From assembly GCF_019218295.1 (NCBI RefSeq), contig NZ_JAHUZF010000006.1:992001-1056000 (forward strand): a stretch of DNA of 64,000 nucleotides. Direction: 5' to 3'. The DNA is from Maritimibacter sp. DP1N21-5 (GTDB lineage Bacteria > Pseudomonadota > Alphaproteobacteria > Rhodobacterales > Rhodobacteraceae). The notes under the pieces are model-generated. The model made no database searches. It was not told the DNA's origin and saw only the letters and a list, made by a program, of their open reading frames with translations. Below, in pieces: positions 1 to 8,880 of the stretch. Positions within the stretch are counted from its first letter, which is position 1, and each line of letters begins with the position of its first letter. The translations under genes and the position numbers were made by a program.

Positions 1-117
1 GCAGCACCACTTCATATCGCGATCACCCATCAGGCCGGTGCCATCCTGACATGGGCGCTCATCATCGTCGCGCGGTTCCGCGCAGGCTATCCCACTGCAA
101 CTTCCGTCCGGGGCTAA
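1..117 (+). CDS. ctaA: C-terminal end of heme A synthase (COX15/CtaA), partial
   Basis: An open frame enters the window at base 1 and stops with TAA at 115-117, leaving 38 residues. The tail has a His-containing segment (ITHQAGA) followed by a hydrophobic helix (ILTWALIIVARF) and a short basic end (RAGYPTATSVRG). This matches how COX15/CtaA heme A synthases end as I remember them: a last membrane helix carrying a heme-ligand histidine. The enzyme would convert heme O to heme A for cytochrome oxidase in the inner membrane. Only the tail is visible, so the family call is tentative. Confidence 0.5.
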   Translation, partial: AAPLHIAITHQAGAILTWALIIVARFRAGYPTATSVRG

Positions 118-121
118 GACC

Positions 122-1603
122 ATGACCGCATACGATGACCTCATGGCGTTCGAGCGCCAGACCCAGGCCCTTGGTCAGGTGGCCGGGCGGCTCGGCTGGG
201 ATCAAGAGACCGTCATGCCGCGCGGGGCTGGTCCGCAGCGGGCGGAGGAAACGGAAGCTCTGGAGCATGTCCTTCACGAGCGCCGCACCGACCCGCGCGT
301 GGGCGACTGGCTCGACGACATCGACACGACCGCGCTGGACGCGATCGGGCAGGCCAACCTGCGGCAGATCCGCCGCCGCTACATCCGGACCAAACGCGTT
401 CCGATCAAGCTCGCGGGCGAGATCGCGCGGGTGACCTCCTCGGCGCAGGGCATCTGGGCGGACGCGCGGGCCAATAACGATTTCACCATGTTCAGGCCGA
501 TACTCGAGACGGTCGTCGCGTTGAAACAGGCCGAGGCGCAGGCGCTGGCGGACGGGGGCGACCCCTATGACGCGCTACTGGACGACTACGAGCCGGGAGC
601 GACCTCAGCGCAGCTCGAAGCGATGTTCGACGCGCTTCGTCCGCGCCTCGTATCTCTGCGGGACCGGATCATGGGCGCGGCACATCAGCCCGCGCCCCTC
701 GTGGGCACCTTCAGCGAAAACGCCCAGATGAAGCTCACGCGCGAGATCGCCAAGGCCTTCGGTTATGACATGGCCCATGGCCGCATCGACAAAGCGGTGC
801 ATCCGTTTTCGTCTGGCTCCGGGCTCGACGTCCGGATCACGACGCGGACCAATGCAGCGGACCCCTTCGGCTCGATCTATTCGACGGTGCATGAGGTCGG
901 CCATGCCTGCTACGAGCAGAACATTGACCGTGAGCATCTTCTCACGCCGCTGGGTGCGGGGGTGTCAATGGGGGTGCACGAGAGTCAAAGCCGCATCTTC
1001 GAGAACCAGCTTGGCCGTTCGCGGGCCTTTACCGGCTGGCTCTTCGCGCGGATGGGCGAGACCTTTGGTCCGCTCTCCACGCCCGACGCCGAGGCGTTCT
1101 ACGGGGCCGTCAACCGGGTCACGCCGGGGTTCATCCGGACCGAGAGCGACGAGGTCCAGTATAATCTCCACGTCCTCCTGCGCTTCGATCTGGAGCGCGA
1201 CATGATCGCCGGTCGCCTGGCCGTCGCCGACCTCGAGGAGGCCTGGAACACGCGGTTCGAGAAGGATTTCGGCGTCGCGGTGGACCAGCCGTCGCACGGT
1301 TGTCTGCAGGACGTCCACTGGTCGGTGGGGCTCTTCGGGTATTTCCCGACCTATTCGCTGGGCAACGTCTATGCCGGCTGCCTGATGAAGGCGCTTCGGG
1401 CCGAGGTGCCGGAGGTCGACGATCACCTTGCAGCGGGCGAACCCGGCAAGGTCACGCGATGGCTTGCCGAGAACCTTCAGCGTCACGGCGGTCTTTACGA
1501 GCCGCGCGAGGTGATCACGCGGGCCTGTGGCGGCGAGGCGCCGTCCGAGGTGCCGCTTCTTGAGTATCTCGAAGAGAAGTTCGGGGGCATCTACCGGCTG
1601 TAG
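122..1603 (+). CDS. Thermostable carboxypeptidase Taq, M32 metallopeptidase
   Basis: A 493-residue protein, the usual length for M32 carboxypeptidases, which remove C-terminal residues from peptides in the cytoplasm. The zinc motif HEVGH is at residues 257-261. The family signatures HPF (227-229), GVHESQSR (284-291) with the third zinc ligand Glu287, RTESDEV, and QDVHW are all present. The ATG at 122 lies five bases after the stop of the preceding gene, so the two are probably co-transcribed. No signal peptide is seen, which fits a cytosolic peptidase. The reading frame is intact. Confidence 0.93.
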   Translation: MTAYDDLMAFERQTQALGQVAGRLGWDQETVMPRGAGPQRAEETEALEHVLHERRTDPRVGDWLDDIDTTALDAIGQANLRQIRRRYIRTKRVPIKLAGEIARVTSSAQGIWADARANNDFTMFRPILETVVALKQAEAQALADGGDPYDALLDDYEPGATSAQLEAMFDALRPRLVSLRDRIMGAAHQPAPLVGTFSENAQMKLTREIAKAFGYDMAHGRIDKAVHPFSSGSGLDVRITTRTNAADPFGSIYSTVHEVGHACYEQNIDREHLLTPLGAGVSMGVHESQSRIFENQLGRSRAFTGWLFARMGETFGPLSTPDAEAFYGAVNRVTPGFIRTESDEVQYNLHVLLRFDLERDMIAGRLAVADLEEAWNTRFEKDFGVAVDQPSHGCLQDVHWSVGLFGYFPTYSLGNVYAGCLMKALRAEVPEVDDHLAAGEPGKVTRWLAENLQRHGGLYEPREVITRACGGEAPSEVPLLEYLEEKFGGIYRL

Positions 1604-1605
1604 TG

Positions 1606-1631
1606 CAAGGACCCGCAGGTGCCGGTCCTTG
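1606..1631. terminator. Short inverted repeat between convergent genes
   Basis: CAAGGACC (1606-1613) pairs perfectly with GGTCCTTG (1624-1631) around a 10-base loop, starting three bases after the carboxypeptidase stop. It sits between convergent genes, so it may act as a terminator in either direction. There is no T-run, so the function is inferred. Confidence 0.4.
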
Positions 1632-1651
1632 CCACGCGGCAGGGGCCGGGG

Positions 1652-1870
1652 TCAGACGCCGTTGGCCTTGCGCAGCTGCGCGATGAGTTCGAGCGCGCGC
1701 ATCTCGGCGCGACGTACACGGACGGCGGTCATATAGGCCTCTTCCAGCGTCTGCGACGAGGTGCCGATGACTTTCTTAACCTCGTCGATCAGATCGACGT
1801 TCCCGGTCTCGTCCACCAGTTTCAGAACCTCGATCGCGACCCGGTCGGCGACGTCGTCGATAAGCTGCAT
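1652..1870 (-). CDS. Small conserved protein of unknown function, 72 aa
   Basis: A 72-residue acidic, mostly helical protein without membrane segment, Cys or signal peptide. A Shine-Dalgarno-like AAGGGAGC lies about eight bases before the ATG. It begins 12 bases after the stop of the alpha/beta hydrolase on the same strand, so the two form a small operon. I do not recognise a named family. The charged C-terminal half (RVRRAEMRALELIAQLRK) looks like an amphipathic helix that could bind a partner. Confidence 0.7.
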   Translation of the reverse strand: MQLIDDVADRVAIEVLKLVDETGNVDLIDEVKKVIGTSSQTLEEAYMTAVRVRRAEMRALELIAQLRKANGV

Positions 1871-1882
1871 CGGGCGGCTCCC

Positions 1883-2536
1883 TTAGCGCGTATTCTCGGT
1901 CAGACGGCGGCGCACATATTCGTCCACGGCGCCGATCATCGTGTCCATATGCGCACCTTCATAGAAGTGCCCGGCACCGTCCACCTCGGTATGGGTGATG
2001 GTAATGCCCTTCTGTTCATGAAGCTTGTCGACGAGCGAATGGGTATCGGCCGGCGGCGCGACACGGTCGGCGGTGCCGTTGATGATAAGACCCGAGGACG
2101 GGCAGGGGGCGAGGAACGAGAAGTCATACATGTTCGCAGGCGGCGAGACCGAGATGAAACCGGTGATCTCGGGCCGGCGCATGAGAAGCTGCATCCCGAT
2201 CCAGGCACCGAAGCTGAAACCCGCGACCCAGCAATGTTTGGCGTTCTGGTTCATCGACTGGAGGTAATCGAGCGCGGAGGCGGCATCGGACAGCTCGCCG
2301 ATCCCCTGGTCGTATTCGCCCTGCGACCGGCCGACGCCCCGGAAGTTGAACCGGAGCACGGTGAAGCCCATCTTGTAGAAGGCGTAATGCAGATTGTAGA
2401 CGACCTTGTTGTTCATCGTGCCGCCGAACTGCGGATGCGGGTGGAGCACGATGGCTATGGGAGCGTCACGGTCCTTCTGCGGGTGGTAGCGGCCTTCGAG
2501 CCGGCCTTCGGGGCCGGGAAAAATCACCTCGGGCAT
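1883..2536 (-). CDS. Alpha/beta hydrolase (COG2945-like)
   Basis: A 217-residue single-domain alpha/beta hydrolase. The oxyanion segment VLHPHPQFGGTMNNK comes early, the nucleophile elbow is GFSFGAW, and the C-terminal region has NGTADRVAPP (acid) and GAGHFYEG (catalytic His). This arrangement is typical of small serine hydrolases related to COG2945; the substrate cannot be read from sequence. An upstream in-frame extension to 2650 exists, but GGGAGAG before the ATG at 2536 and the start of homology (MPEVIFPGPEGRLEG) favour the shorter form. It is divergent from iscR and followed by the 72-residue gene. Confidence 0.85.
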   Translation of the reverse strand: MPEVIFPGPEGRLEGRYHPQKDRDAPIAIVLHPHPQFGGTMNNKVVYNLHYAFYKMGFTVLRFNFRGVGRSQGEYDQGIGELSDAASALDYLQSMNQNAKHCWVAGFSFGAWIGMQLLMRRPEITGFISVSPPANMYDFSFLAPCPSSGLIINGTADRVAPPADTHSLVDKLHEQKGITITHTEVDGAGHFYEGAHMDTMIGAVDEYVRRRLTENTR

Positions 2537-2615
2537 ATTGTCTCGGTCTCTCCCTCGGAACCCGGTTTTCTTGACGGCGAAGCCCGGGCTGAATAAAAGC
2601 GGTCCGTCCACGGTG

Positions 2616-2630
2616 CGACATCCAATGTCG
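2616..2630. promoter_or_regulatory. Perfect dyad between the hydrolase and iscR
   Basis: CGACAT (2616-2621), three bases, ATGTCG (2625-2630). The dyad lies in the 161-base divergent region between the hydrolase start and the iscR start, 68 bases before iscR. It could be an operator for either gene. No protein can be assigned from sequence alone. Confidence 0.3.
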
Positions 2631-2697
2631 TCATGGTGAACGGGTTCCACGTCACCTAAAGCCGCGATGCGGTTTCGTCAATGTTTCGGGGGGATAT

Positions 2698-3156
2698 ATG
2701 AAGCTGTCGACCAAGGGACGTTACGCGATGGTGGCCCTGAGCGACCTCGCCCTCCAACCGGAGGGCGCGCGGCTCTCGCTCACGGAGCTTTCCGAACGGC
2801 AAAAGATATCGTTGCCCTATCTCGAACAGCTCTTCGTCAAGCTGCGCCGGGCCGAGCTTGTCCAGAGCGTGCGGGGGCCGGGCGGCGGCTACATGCTGTC
2901 ACGACCGGCGAGCGAAATCCGGGTGGCCGATATCCTCGCCGCCGTGGATGAAACTGTGAGCGCGATGCATATGGGCGCCGGCGCCTCCGGCGGGGTCAGC
3001 GGCACGAGGGCACAGTCGATGACCAACCGCCTGTGGGAGGGGCTGTCGGCCCATGTCTATGTCTTCCTGCATCAGACCCGGCTTTCGGACGTCGTGAAGA
3101 ACGAACTCGCGCCCTGTCCCGCCGTGCCGCACCTCTTCGAGGTGGTGGACGAGTAA
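2698..3156 (+). CDS. iscR: Rrf2-family iron-sulfur regulator IscR, atypical cluster region
   Basis: A 152-residue Rrf2-family repressor. The N-terminal winged helix (MKLSTKGRYAMVAL, then LTELSERQKISLPYLEQLF and VRGPGGGYML) is textbook IscR. The region where classical IscR has three clustered cysteines (around residues 90-108) reads MHMGAGASGGVSGTRAQSM and has none. The only cysteine is C140 in NELAPCPAVP. To my recollection the IscR of Rhodobacter sphaeroides also has a single cysteine and still binds an Fe-S cluster, so this is probably a lineage variant and not a decayed gene. A GGGGGG tract precedes the ATG. As first gene of the suf operon it most likely represses its own operon in response to iron or cluster status. 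Confidence 0.9.
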   Translation: MKLSTKGRYAMVALSDLALQPEGARLSLTELSERQKISLPYLEQLFVKLRRAELVQSVRGPGGGYMLSRPASEIRVADILAAVDETVSAMHMGAGASGGVSGTRAQSMTNRLWEGLSAHVYVFLHQTRLSDVVKNELAPCPAVPHLFEVVDE

Positions 3157-3205
3157 TCCTTCTGGTCCGGGCGGGCGTATCCCCGGAAAGTGAAAGGGGA
3201 AGCGT

Positions 3206-4285
3206 TTGGCGCGGACCTATCTCGATTTCAACGCGACGATGCCGCTCCGGCCCGAAGCGCGCGACGCCATGGTCGCGGCCATGGACCAGTTCGGCAATCC
3301 GTCCTCCGTCCACGCCGAGGGGCGCGCGGCCAAGGGGATCATTGAAACCGCACGTCGGCAGGTGGCCGCGCTGGTCGGATGTCAGCCCCGCGAGGTTGTC
3401 TTCACCTCCGGCGCGACCGAGGGGGCCTCTGTCCTCGCGCACCTGCGCCCTGCGATGGACGTCCGGGTGGATGCCACCGCCCATGATGCGCTCTGGGCCC
3501 ATGCGACCTCGGACGCTTCGCCGCAGCCCTCGGGCGACCGTCCGCAGGCCTTCGCGCTTGGACTTGGCAACAGCGAGACCGGTGTTCTCGCTGGCATGCC
3601 GGACAAGGTCGACGGCACGTGGCGGATCGAGGGGGGCGAGGCGGATCTGCTCCTCCTCGACGTGACGCAGGCGGTCGGGCGCGTGCCCTTCGCCTTTTCC
3701 TGGAGCGGCGCGGACCTTGCCGTGCTCTCGGCCCACAAGATCGGCGGGCCGAAGGGCGTCGGTGCGCTCATCGTGCGTCAGGGCCTTGATATCGAGGCGC
3801 TCGCCGTCGGCGGCGGGCAGGAAATGGGGCGGCGTTCAGGCACCGAAAACGTGATGGGGATCGCGGGATTCGGCGCGGCTGCCGAGGCGGCGATGCGCGA
3901 CCTGGACGTTGGTCTATGGGACAAGATCCGCGAATTTAGAACTTTTCTAGAAAAAGCCCTTTCCGAATCCGCAAAAGAAACTATTTTTGTCGGGAAAGAC
4001 GCGAACAGGCTCCCCAATACGTCCTGCTTCATAACGCCGGGCTGGAAAGGGGAGACACAGGTGATGGTGATGGATCTGGCCGGGTTCGCGGTCTCCGCGG
4101 GCTCCGCTTGTTCATCGGGCAAGGTCCGTGCAAGCCGGGTCTTGCAGGCGATGGGTTATGACGAGGGGCTCGCGGCGAATGCGCTGCGGGTGTCCTTGGG
4201 TCCCACCACCACGAAGGACGAGGTCGAACGCTTCTGCGAAGCATGGCTTCGTGAACACGAGAAATTCCGCGCCCGGTCCATGTGA
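3206..4285 (+). CDS. Cysteine desulfurase, NifS/IscS type
   Basis: A 359-residue PLP enzyme that would remove sulfur from cysteine for cluster assembly. The N-terminus [14 protein letters not shown] is typical; the PLP lysine is K178 in [10 protein letters not shown], and the catalytic cysteine is C302 in [11 protein letters not shown], the extended-loop arrangement of group I (NifS/IscS) enzymes. It is somewhat shorter than IscS of E. coli (about 404). The start is a TTG at 3206 with AAAGGGGA a few bases upstream; no ATG gives the conserved N-terminus. It is the second gene of the suf operon, which ends with a group II desulfurase (SufS), so the operon supplies two desulfurases of different type. 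Confidence 0.9.
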   Translation: MARTYLDFNATMPLRPEARDAMVAAMDQFGNPSSVHAEGRAAKGIIETARRQVAALVGCQPREVVFTSGATEGASVLAHLRPAMDVRVDATAHDALWAHATSDASPQPSGDRPQAFALGLGNSETGVLAGMPDKVDGTWRIEGGEADLLLLDVTQAVGRVPFAFSWSGADLAVLSAHKIGGPKGVGALIVRQGLDIEALAVGGGQEMGRRSGTENVMGIAGFGAAAEAAMRDLDVGLWDKIREFRTFLEKALSESAKETIFVGKDANRLPNTSCFITPGWKGETQVMVMDLAGFAVSAGSACSSGKVRASRVLQAMGYDEGLAANALRVSLGPTTTKDEVERFCEAWLREHEKFRARSM

Positions 4286-4313
4286 TCGGCGGCGGCGAAA
4301 CAGGAAGGCACAC

Positions 4314-5876
4314 ATGGCCCAGGATCATGACGTTGTCGTCAAGACCAGTGATCACGACGTAGTCGTCAAGGAGGGTGTCGAACAGGACACTGTCGATGCC
4401 GTCAAGTCGTTGGGCGACAAGTACAAATACGGTTGGGAAACCGATATCGAAATGGAATATGCCCCGAAGGGGCTGACCGAGGATATCGTTCGCCTGATCA
4501 GCCAGAAGAACGAAGAGCCGGAGTGGATGACCGACTGGCGGCTGTCGGCTTACCGGCGTTGGTTGCTGATGGAAGAACCCGACTGGGCGATGGTCGACTA
4601 CCCCGAGATCGACTTCCAGAACCAGTATTATTACGCCCGCCCGAAAAGCATGACGGAAAAGCCCAAGTCGCTGGACGAGGTCGACCCCAAACTGCTGGCG
4701 ACCTATGAAAAGCTCGGCATTCCGCTGAAGGAACAGATGATCCTCGCGGGCGTCGAGGGGGCCGAGGAGGTTCCCGCCGACGGCGCGAATTCCGAACGTA
4801 AGGTCGCGGTGGACGCGGTCTTCGATTCTGTTTCGGTGGGCACGACCTTCAAGAAAGAGCTCGAGAAGGCCGGGGTCATCTTCTGCTCGATTTCCGAGGC
4901 GATCCGCGAGCATCCCGAACTTGTGAAGAAGTATCTGGGCAGCGTCGTGCCGCCCACCGACAACTTCTATGCCACGCTCAATTCGGCGGTCTTCTCGGAT
5001 GGCTCCTTCGTCTACATCCCGCCGGGCACCCGTTGCCCGATGGAGCTGTCGACCTATTTCCGGATCAACGCCGAGAACACCGGCCAGTTCGAGCGCACTC
5101 TGATCATCGCGGACCGCGAAAGCTATGTGAGTTACCTTGAGGGCTGCACCGCGCCCCAGCGCGACACCGCGCAGCTTCACGCCGCCGTGGTCGAGATCGT
5201 CATCCTCGAGGATGCCGAGGTGAAATATTCCACCGTTCAGAACTGGTATCCCGGAGACGAGCAAGGCAAGGGCGGTATCTACAACTTCGTGACCAAGCGC
5301 GCCGATTGCCGGGGCGACCGGGCCAAGGTGATGTGGACGCAGGTGGAAACCGGCTCGGCCGTCACGTGGAAATACCCCTCCTGCATCCTGCGCGGTGACG
5401 ATAGCCAAGGTGAGTTCTACTCGATCGCCATCACCAACAACAAGCAGCAGGCCGATACCGGCACCAAGATGGTGCATCTGGGCAAGAACACAAAGTCCCG
5501 GATCGTGTCCAAGGGCATTTCTGCGGGCAAGTCGAACAACACCTATCGGGGCCTCGTCTCGATGCACCCGAAGGCGACCAATTCCCGCAACTACACCCAG
5601 TGCGACAGCCTGCTCATCGGGGACAAGTGCGGGGCGCACACGGTGCCTTACATCGAGGTCAAGAACCCGTCCTCGCGGGTCGAACACGAGGCGACGACCT
5701 CCAAGGTCGATGACGACCAGATGTTCTACTGCCGCCAGCGCGGCATGGACGAGGAGGAAGCCGTCGCGCTCATCGTGAACGGCTTCGCCAAGGAGGTGCT
5801 TCAGGCGCTCCCCATGGAATTCGCGATGGAGGCCCAACAGCTCGTCGCGATTTCGCTCGAAGGTTCGGTGGGCTAG
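4314..5876 (+). CDS. sufB: SufB, Fe-S cluster scaffold subunit
   Basis: A 520-residue SufB, the central scaffold of the SufBC2D complex on which Fe-S clusters are built. It is typical over its length ([69 protein letters not shown]). The start at 4314 follows CAGGAAGG; the frame is open further upstream but overlaps nifS. The N-terminus has an unusual duplicated heptad, [16 protein letters not shown] (about residues 4-19), before the conserved region. Five bases separate its stop from the FkbM methyltransferase gene. Confidence 0.96.
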   Translation: MAQDHDVVVKTSDHDVVVKEGVEQDTVDAVKSLGDKYKYGWETDIEMEYAPKGLTEDIVRLISQKNEEPEWMTDWRLSAYRRWLLMEEPDWAMVDYPEIDFQNQYYYARPKSMTEKPKSLDEVDPKLLATYEKLGIPLKEQMILAGVEGAEEVPADGANSERKVAVDAVFDSVSVGTTFKKELEKAGVIFCSISEAIREHPELVKKYLGSVVPPTDNFYATLNSAVFSDGSFVYIPPGTRCPMELSTYFRINAENTGQFERTLIIADRESYVSYLEGCTAPQRDTAQLHAAVVEIVILEDAEVKYSTVQNWYPGDEQGKGGIYNFVTKRADCRGDRAKVMWTQVETGSAVTWKYPSCILRGDDSQGEFYSIAITNNKQQADTGTKMVHLGKNTKSRIVSKGISAGKSNNTYRGLVSMHPKATNSRNYTQCDSLLIGDKCGAHTVPYIEVKNPSSRVEHEATTSKVDDDQMFYCRQRGMDEEEAVALIVNGFAKEVLQALPMEFAMEAQQLVAISLEGSVG

Positions 5877-5881
5877 GGCAG

Positions 5882-6787
5882 ATGGCCAAGGACGCGGCAA
5901 AGCTCGGGCCGGATGCGGCGCGCACGGAGTTTCTCCTGCGTGTTCTCGACCCTGCGCGGCGTCTGGTCATTGCCGACGTTGGGGCGCGGAAGATTTCCAC
6001 GCCGCCGCCCTATGACGAATTGCGCGCCAAGAACGGCTGCGAGGTCGTGGGTTTCGAGCCGAACGAGGCCGCCTTTGCCGTGCTCCATGCCGAGAAGTCG
6101 CCGAACTCGACTTTCTACAACGTGGCCGTGGGCGAGCCGGGGCCGGCGACCTTCTACAATCACCCGATAGGGTCGATTTCCTCGCTGTTTCCGATTTCGG
6201 AAAAGGCCGCGGTCTTCATGGCCAAGTTCCACTGGATCAACCGGCCGGAACTCGAGAAGATCCCGCTGACGCTCACCGCGCTGGACGACGTGGAGGGGCT
6301 CGACCACCTCGACGTGCTCAAGATCGACATTCAAGGTGGCGAATTGGGCGCGATCAGATCGGGGAAGAAGCTCCTCTCCGAGGCGGTCGCGATCATCACC
6401 GAAGTCGCCTTCCACCCGGTCTACGAAGGCGCACCGCAATGGCGCGACGTGGATGCGCTGCTCGTGGACATGGGCTTTGTGCTCCACAAGATCACCACGA
6501 CCCATCACGCCATGGTCCGCAACTCGCAGCGCAAGAGCTTTGCCCACAAGGCCCACCAGAGCCAGCTCATCGACGGAGACGCCGTTTATGTGCGTTCCGC
6601 CAATGCCTTGGGCGAGCTAAGCGATTTGCAACTCAAACATCTGGCGCTCGCCGCCGACACGATGTTCCAGAGCTTCGACCTGGTCATCGCCTGTCTCGAT
6701 GAACTTGTCACGCGGGGGGCCATTCCCGACGGCGTCCCGCACCGCTATTTCAAGAAACTGCCCGACGCGCTCAAGGCTGAGGCCTGA
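5882..6787 (+). CDS. FkbM-family SAM-dependent methyltransferase embedded in the suf operon
   Basis: A 301-residue protein with a Rossmann methyltransferase fold of the FkbM type: VIADVGAR near residues 29-36 as the SAM-binding strand, VVGFEPNEAAF as the acidic loop, and DVLKIDIQGGELGAI as the characteristic later motif. FkbM-type enzymes methylate hydroxyl groups of sugars or polyketides; the substrate here is unknown. It sits between sufB and sufC with 5- and 18-base gaps, so it must be co-transcribed with the SUF genes. Nothing in its sequence suggests a direct Fe-S role (no CxxC motif), so its presence is a puzzle. Confidence 0.85.
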   Translation: MAKDAAKLGPDAARTEFLLRVLDPARRLVIADVGARKISTPPPYDELRAKNGCEVVGFEPNEAAFAVLHAEKSPNSTFYNVAVGEPGPATFYNHPIGSISSLFPISEKAAVFMAKFHWINRPELEKIPLTLTALDDVEGLDHLDVLKIDIQGGELGAIRSGKKLLSEAVAIITEVAFHPVYEGAPQWRDVDALLVDMGFVLHKITTTHHAMVRNSQRKSFAHKAHQSQLIDGDAVYVRSANALGELSDLQLKHLALAADTMFQSFDLVIACLDELVTRGAIPDGVPHRYFKKLPDALKAEA

Positions 6788-6805
6788 GTGCGCAAGGAGA
6801 AAAAG

Positions 6806-7561
6806 ATGCTGAAAATCAAAAACCTGCACGTGAAACTTGAGGAAGAGGACAAGCAGATCCTCAAGGGCGTTGATCTCGAAGTGCCCGCCGGCAAGGTCCA
6901 TGCGATCATGGGGCCGAACGGGTCGGGCAAGTCGACGCTGTCCTATGTGCTATCGGGCCGCAATGGTTATGAAGTCACCGAGGGGACGGCGACGCTCGAC
7001 GGGCAGGACCTGTTGTCGCTCGAAGCCGAGGAGCGCGCTGCTGCCGGTCTGTTCCTCGCTTTCCAATACCCGGTGGAGATCCCCGGCGTCGGTAACATGA
7101 CCTTCCTGCGCACTGCTGTGAACGCCCAACGCAAGGCGCGCGGGCAGGAGGAGATGTCGGCTGCCGATTTCCTCAAGTTCATCCGTGCCAAGGCCAAAGA
7201 GCTCAAGATCGACGCCGAAATGCTGAAACGTCCTGTGAACGTGGGGTTCTCGGGTGGTGAAAAGAAGCGCAACGAGATTCTTCAGATGGCGATGCTGGAG
7301 CCGAAAATGTGCATCCTCGACGAGACCGACTCCGGGCTCGACGTCGACGCAATGAAACTGGTGTCGGACGGTGTGAACGCGTTGCGCGATGAAAACCGGG
7401 CTTTCCTCGTCATCACGCACTACCAGCGTCTCCTTGATCATATCCAACCGGACGTCGTGCACATCATGGCCAATGGCCGGATCATCAAGTCGGGTGGCCC
7501 GGACCTCGCCCTCGAAGTGGAACGGAACGGTTACGCCGATCTTCTCGCGGAGACGGCGTGA
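6806..7561 (+). CDS. sufC: SufC, ABC-type ATPase of Fe-S assembly
   Basis: A 251-residue soluble ABC ATPase that powers SufB-SufD rearrangement. Walker A is GPNGSGKST, the signature is FSGGEKKRNEI, and Walker B is MCILDETDSGLD, with the ETDSGLD form specific to SufC. A GTG at 6788 would also open the frame, but AAGGAG at 6794-6799 places the start at ATG 6806 (MLKIKNLHV). Its stop overlaps the sufD start (TGATG), indicating translational coupling. Confidence 0.97.
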   Translation: MLKIKNLHVKLEEEDKQILKGVDLEVPAGKVHAIMGPNGSGKSTLSYVLSGRNGYEVTEGTATLDGQDLLSLEAEERAAAGLFLAFQYPVEIPGVGNMTFLRTAVNAQRKARGQEEMSAADFLKFIRAKAKELKIDAEMLKRPVNVGFSGGEKKRNEILQMAMLEPKMCILDETDSGLDVDAMKLVSDGVNALRDENRAFLVITHYQRLLDHIQPDVVHIMANGRIIKSGGPDLALEVERNGYADLLAETA

Positions 7562-8880
7562 TGGCGGGTGTCGCAAAAGGAACGGCCAAGCAGACGGCGC
7601 TCGCGAAGAAGCAGGAGGTTCTGTCTCAAAGGCTCGCCGCGCTGACGATGCCGGAAGGCGGCGTCTGGGCGACCGAGGCGCGCAAATCCGCGCTCGCGCG
7701 TCTGAACGGGATGGGGCTTCCGGCCCCGCGTGACGAATACTGGCGCTTCACACGCCCACATGGGCTCAACGCCCCAGAAGCAGAACGCGCGGCAATCTTC
7801 CATGCGGATGAGCCGCCGTTGTTCGGCGCCTTTGACAGCCTGCGCATCGTCTTTGTCGACGGCGTCTTCTCGGCCGAAGACTCGAGCGACCTGACCGGCG
7901 AGGGCGTCGTGATCGAGCGTCTGTTGGACGCGGCGCGCAAGGACATCCATTGGGTCAAGGACCTGTATGGCGTGCTCGAGGCCCGGGGCCAGACCCCCGT
8001 CGAACGGCCCCATGCGGCGCTCAACACCGCCTTTGCCACTGATGGGGTGGTGGTGCGGGTGACAGGCAAGGCGACCAAACCCATCCATCTGACCTATCGG
8101 CACGAGACCGAAACCTCGGACGCTTACCTCCACAACGTGGTGAAGCTGGAACCCGGGGCCGAAATGACGTTGCTTGAGAACGGCCCCGCCGCCGCGCGGT
8201 TCAACAAGGTGCTCGAGGTCGAGGTCGGAGACGGTGCCCGGTTCCACCACATCCGGGCACAGGGCCGGGATCACGAACGTCAGGCCTTCACGGCCATGTT
8301 CGCCCGCCTGGGCACCGAAAGCCTGTTCAAGTCCTTCACGCTCACCGCCAATGGCAAGCTCACACGCAACGAATGCGTGATCGAGATGACCGGCGACGAC
8401 GCTTCCGCCCATGTGGCAGGGGCGGCGCTGGGACATGGTGACTTCCACCACGACGACACCGTCTTCATCACCCATGACGCCGAGCGCTGCGAGAGCCGTC
8501 AGGTCTTCAAGAAGGTGCTGCGCAAGGGGGCCGTGGGCACGTTCCAAGGCAAGATCCTCGTCAAGCGTGGGGCCCAGAAGACCGACGGTTACCAGAAGTC
8601 GCAGTCGCTTCTTCTGGACGATACCGCCAACTTCCTGGTGAAACCCGAGCTCGAAATCTATGCCGACGACGTGGCGTGTTCGCATGGCTCGACCTCCGGC
8701 GCGATCGACGAGGACATGCTGTTTTACCTGCGCGCGCGGGGGATCGACCGCGACACCGCGATGGACCTTCTGGTCCTCGCCTTCGTGGCAGAGGCGATCG
8801 AGGAGATCGAGGACGAAGGTCTTGCCGCCGAGATGACCGGACGGCTGGAAGGCTGGCTGATGCGGCGGCGCGGTGCTTGA
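7561..8880 (+). CDS. sufD: SufD, Fe-S assembly scaffold partner
   Basis: A 439-residue SufD-like protein, partner of SufB and SufC. The N-terminal part (PAPRDEYWRFTRP) and the C-terminal beta-helix segments (DDTVFITHDAERCESRQVFKKVL, GKILVKRGAQKTDGYQKSQ, ADDVACSHGSTSGAIDEDMLFYLRARGI) are characteristic of the family. The ATG at 7561 overlaps the sufC stop; a GTG three bases earlier is also possible. Its own stop overlaps the ATG of the next gene by one base. Confidence 0.95.
   Translation: MAGVAKGTAKQTALAKKQEVLSQRLAALTMPEGGVWATEARKSALARLNGMGLPAPRDEYWRFTRPHGLNAPEAERAAIFHADEPPLFGAFDSLRIVFVDGVFSAEDSSDLTGEGVVIERLLDAARKDIHWVKDLYGVLEARGQTPVERPHAALNTAFATDGVVVRVTGKATKPIHLTYRHETETSDAYLHNVVKLEPGAEMTLLENGPAAARFNKVLEVEVGDGARFHHIRAQGRDHERQAFTAMFARLGTESLFKSFTLTANGKLTRNECVIEMTGDDASAHVAGAALGHGDFHHDDTVFITHDAERCESRQVFKKVLRKGAVGTFQGKILVKRGAQKTDGYQKSQSLLLDDTANFLVKPELEIYADDVACSHGSTSGAIDEDMLFYLRARGIDRDTAMDLLVLAFVAEAIEEIEDEGLAAEMTGRLEGWLMRRRGA

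Noticed and set aside
1619..2596. A 325-codon plus-strand frame opposite the small protein and hydrolase
   Set aside because: The minus-strand genes have ribosome sites and a complete hydrolase motif set; the plus frame has none.
4029..5900. A 623-codon open frame on the minus strand across nifS and sufB
   Set aside because: It is antisense to clearly conserved genes, rich in His, Arg and Gly as expected for shadow frames in GC-rich DNA, and has no recognisable domain.
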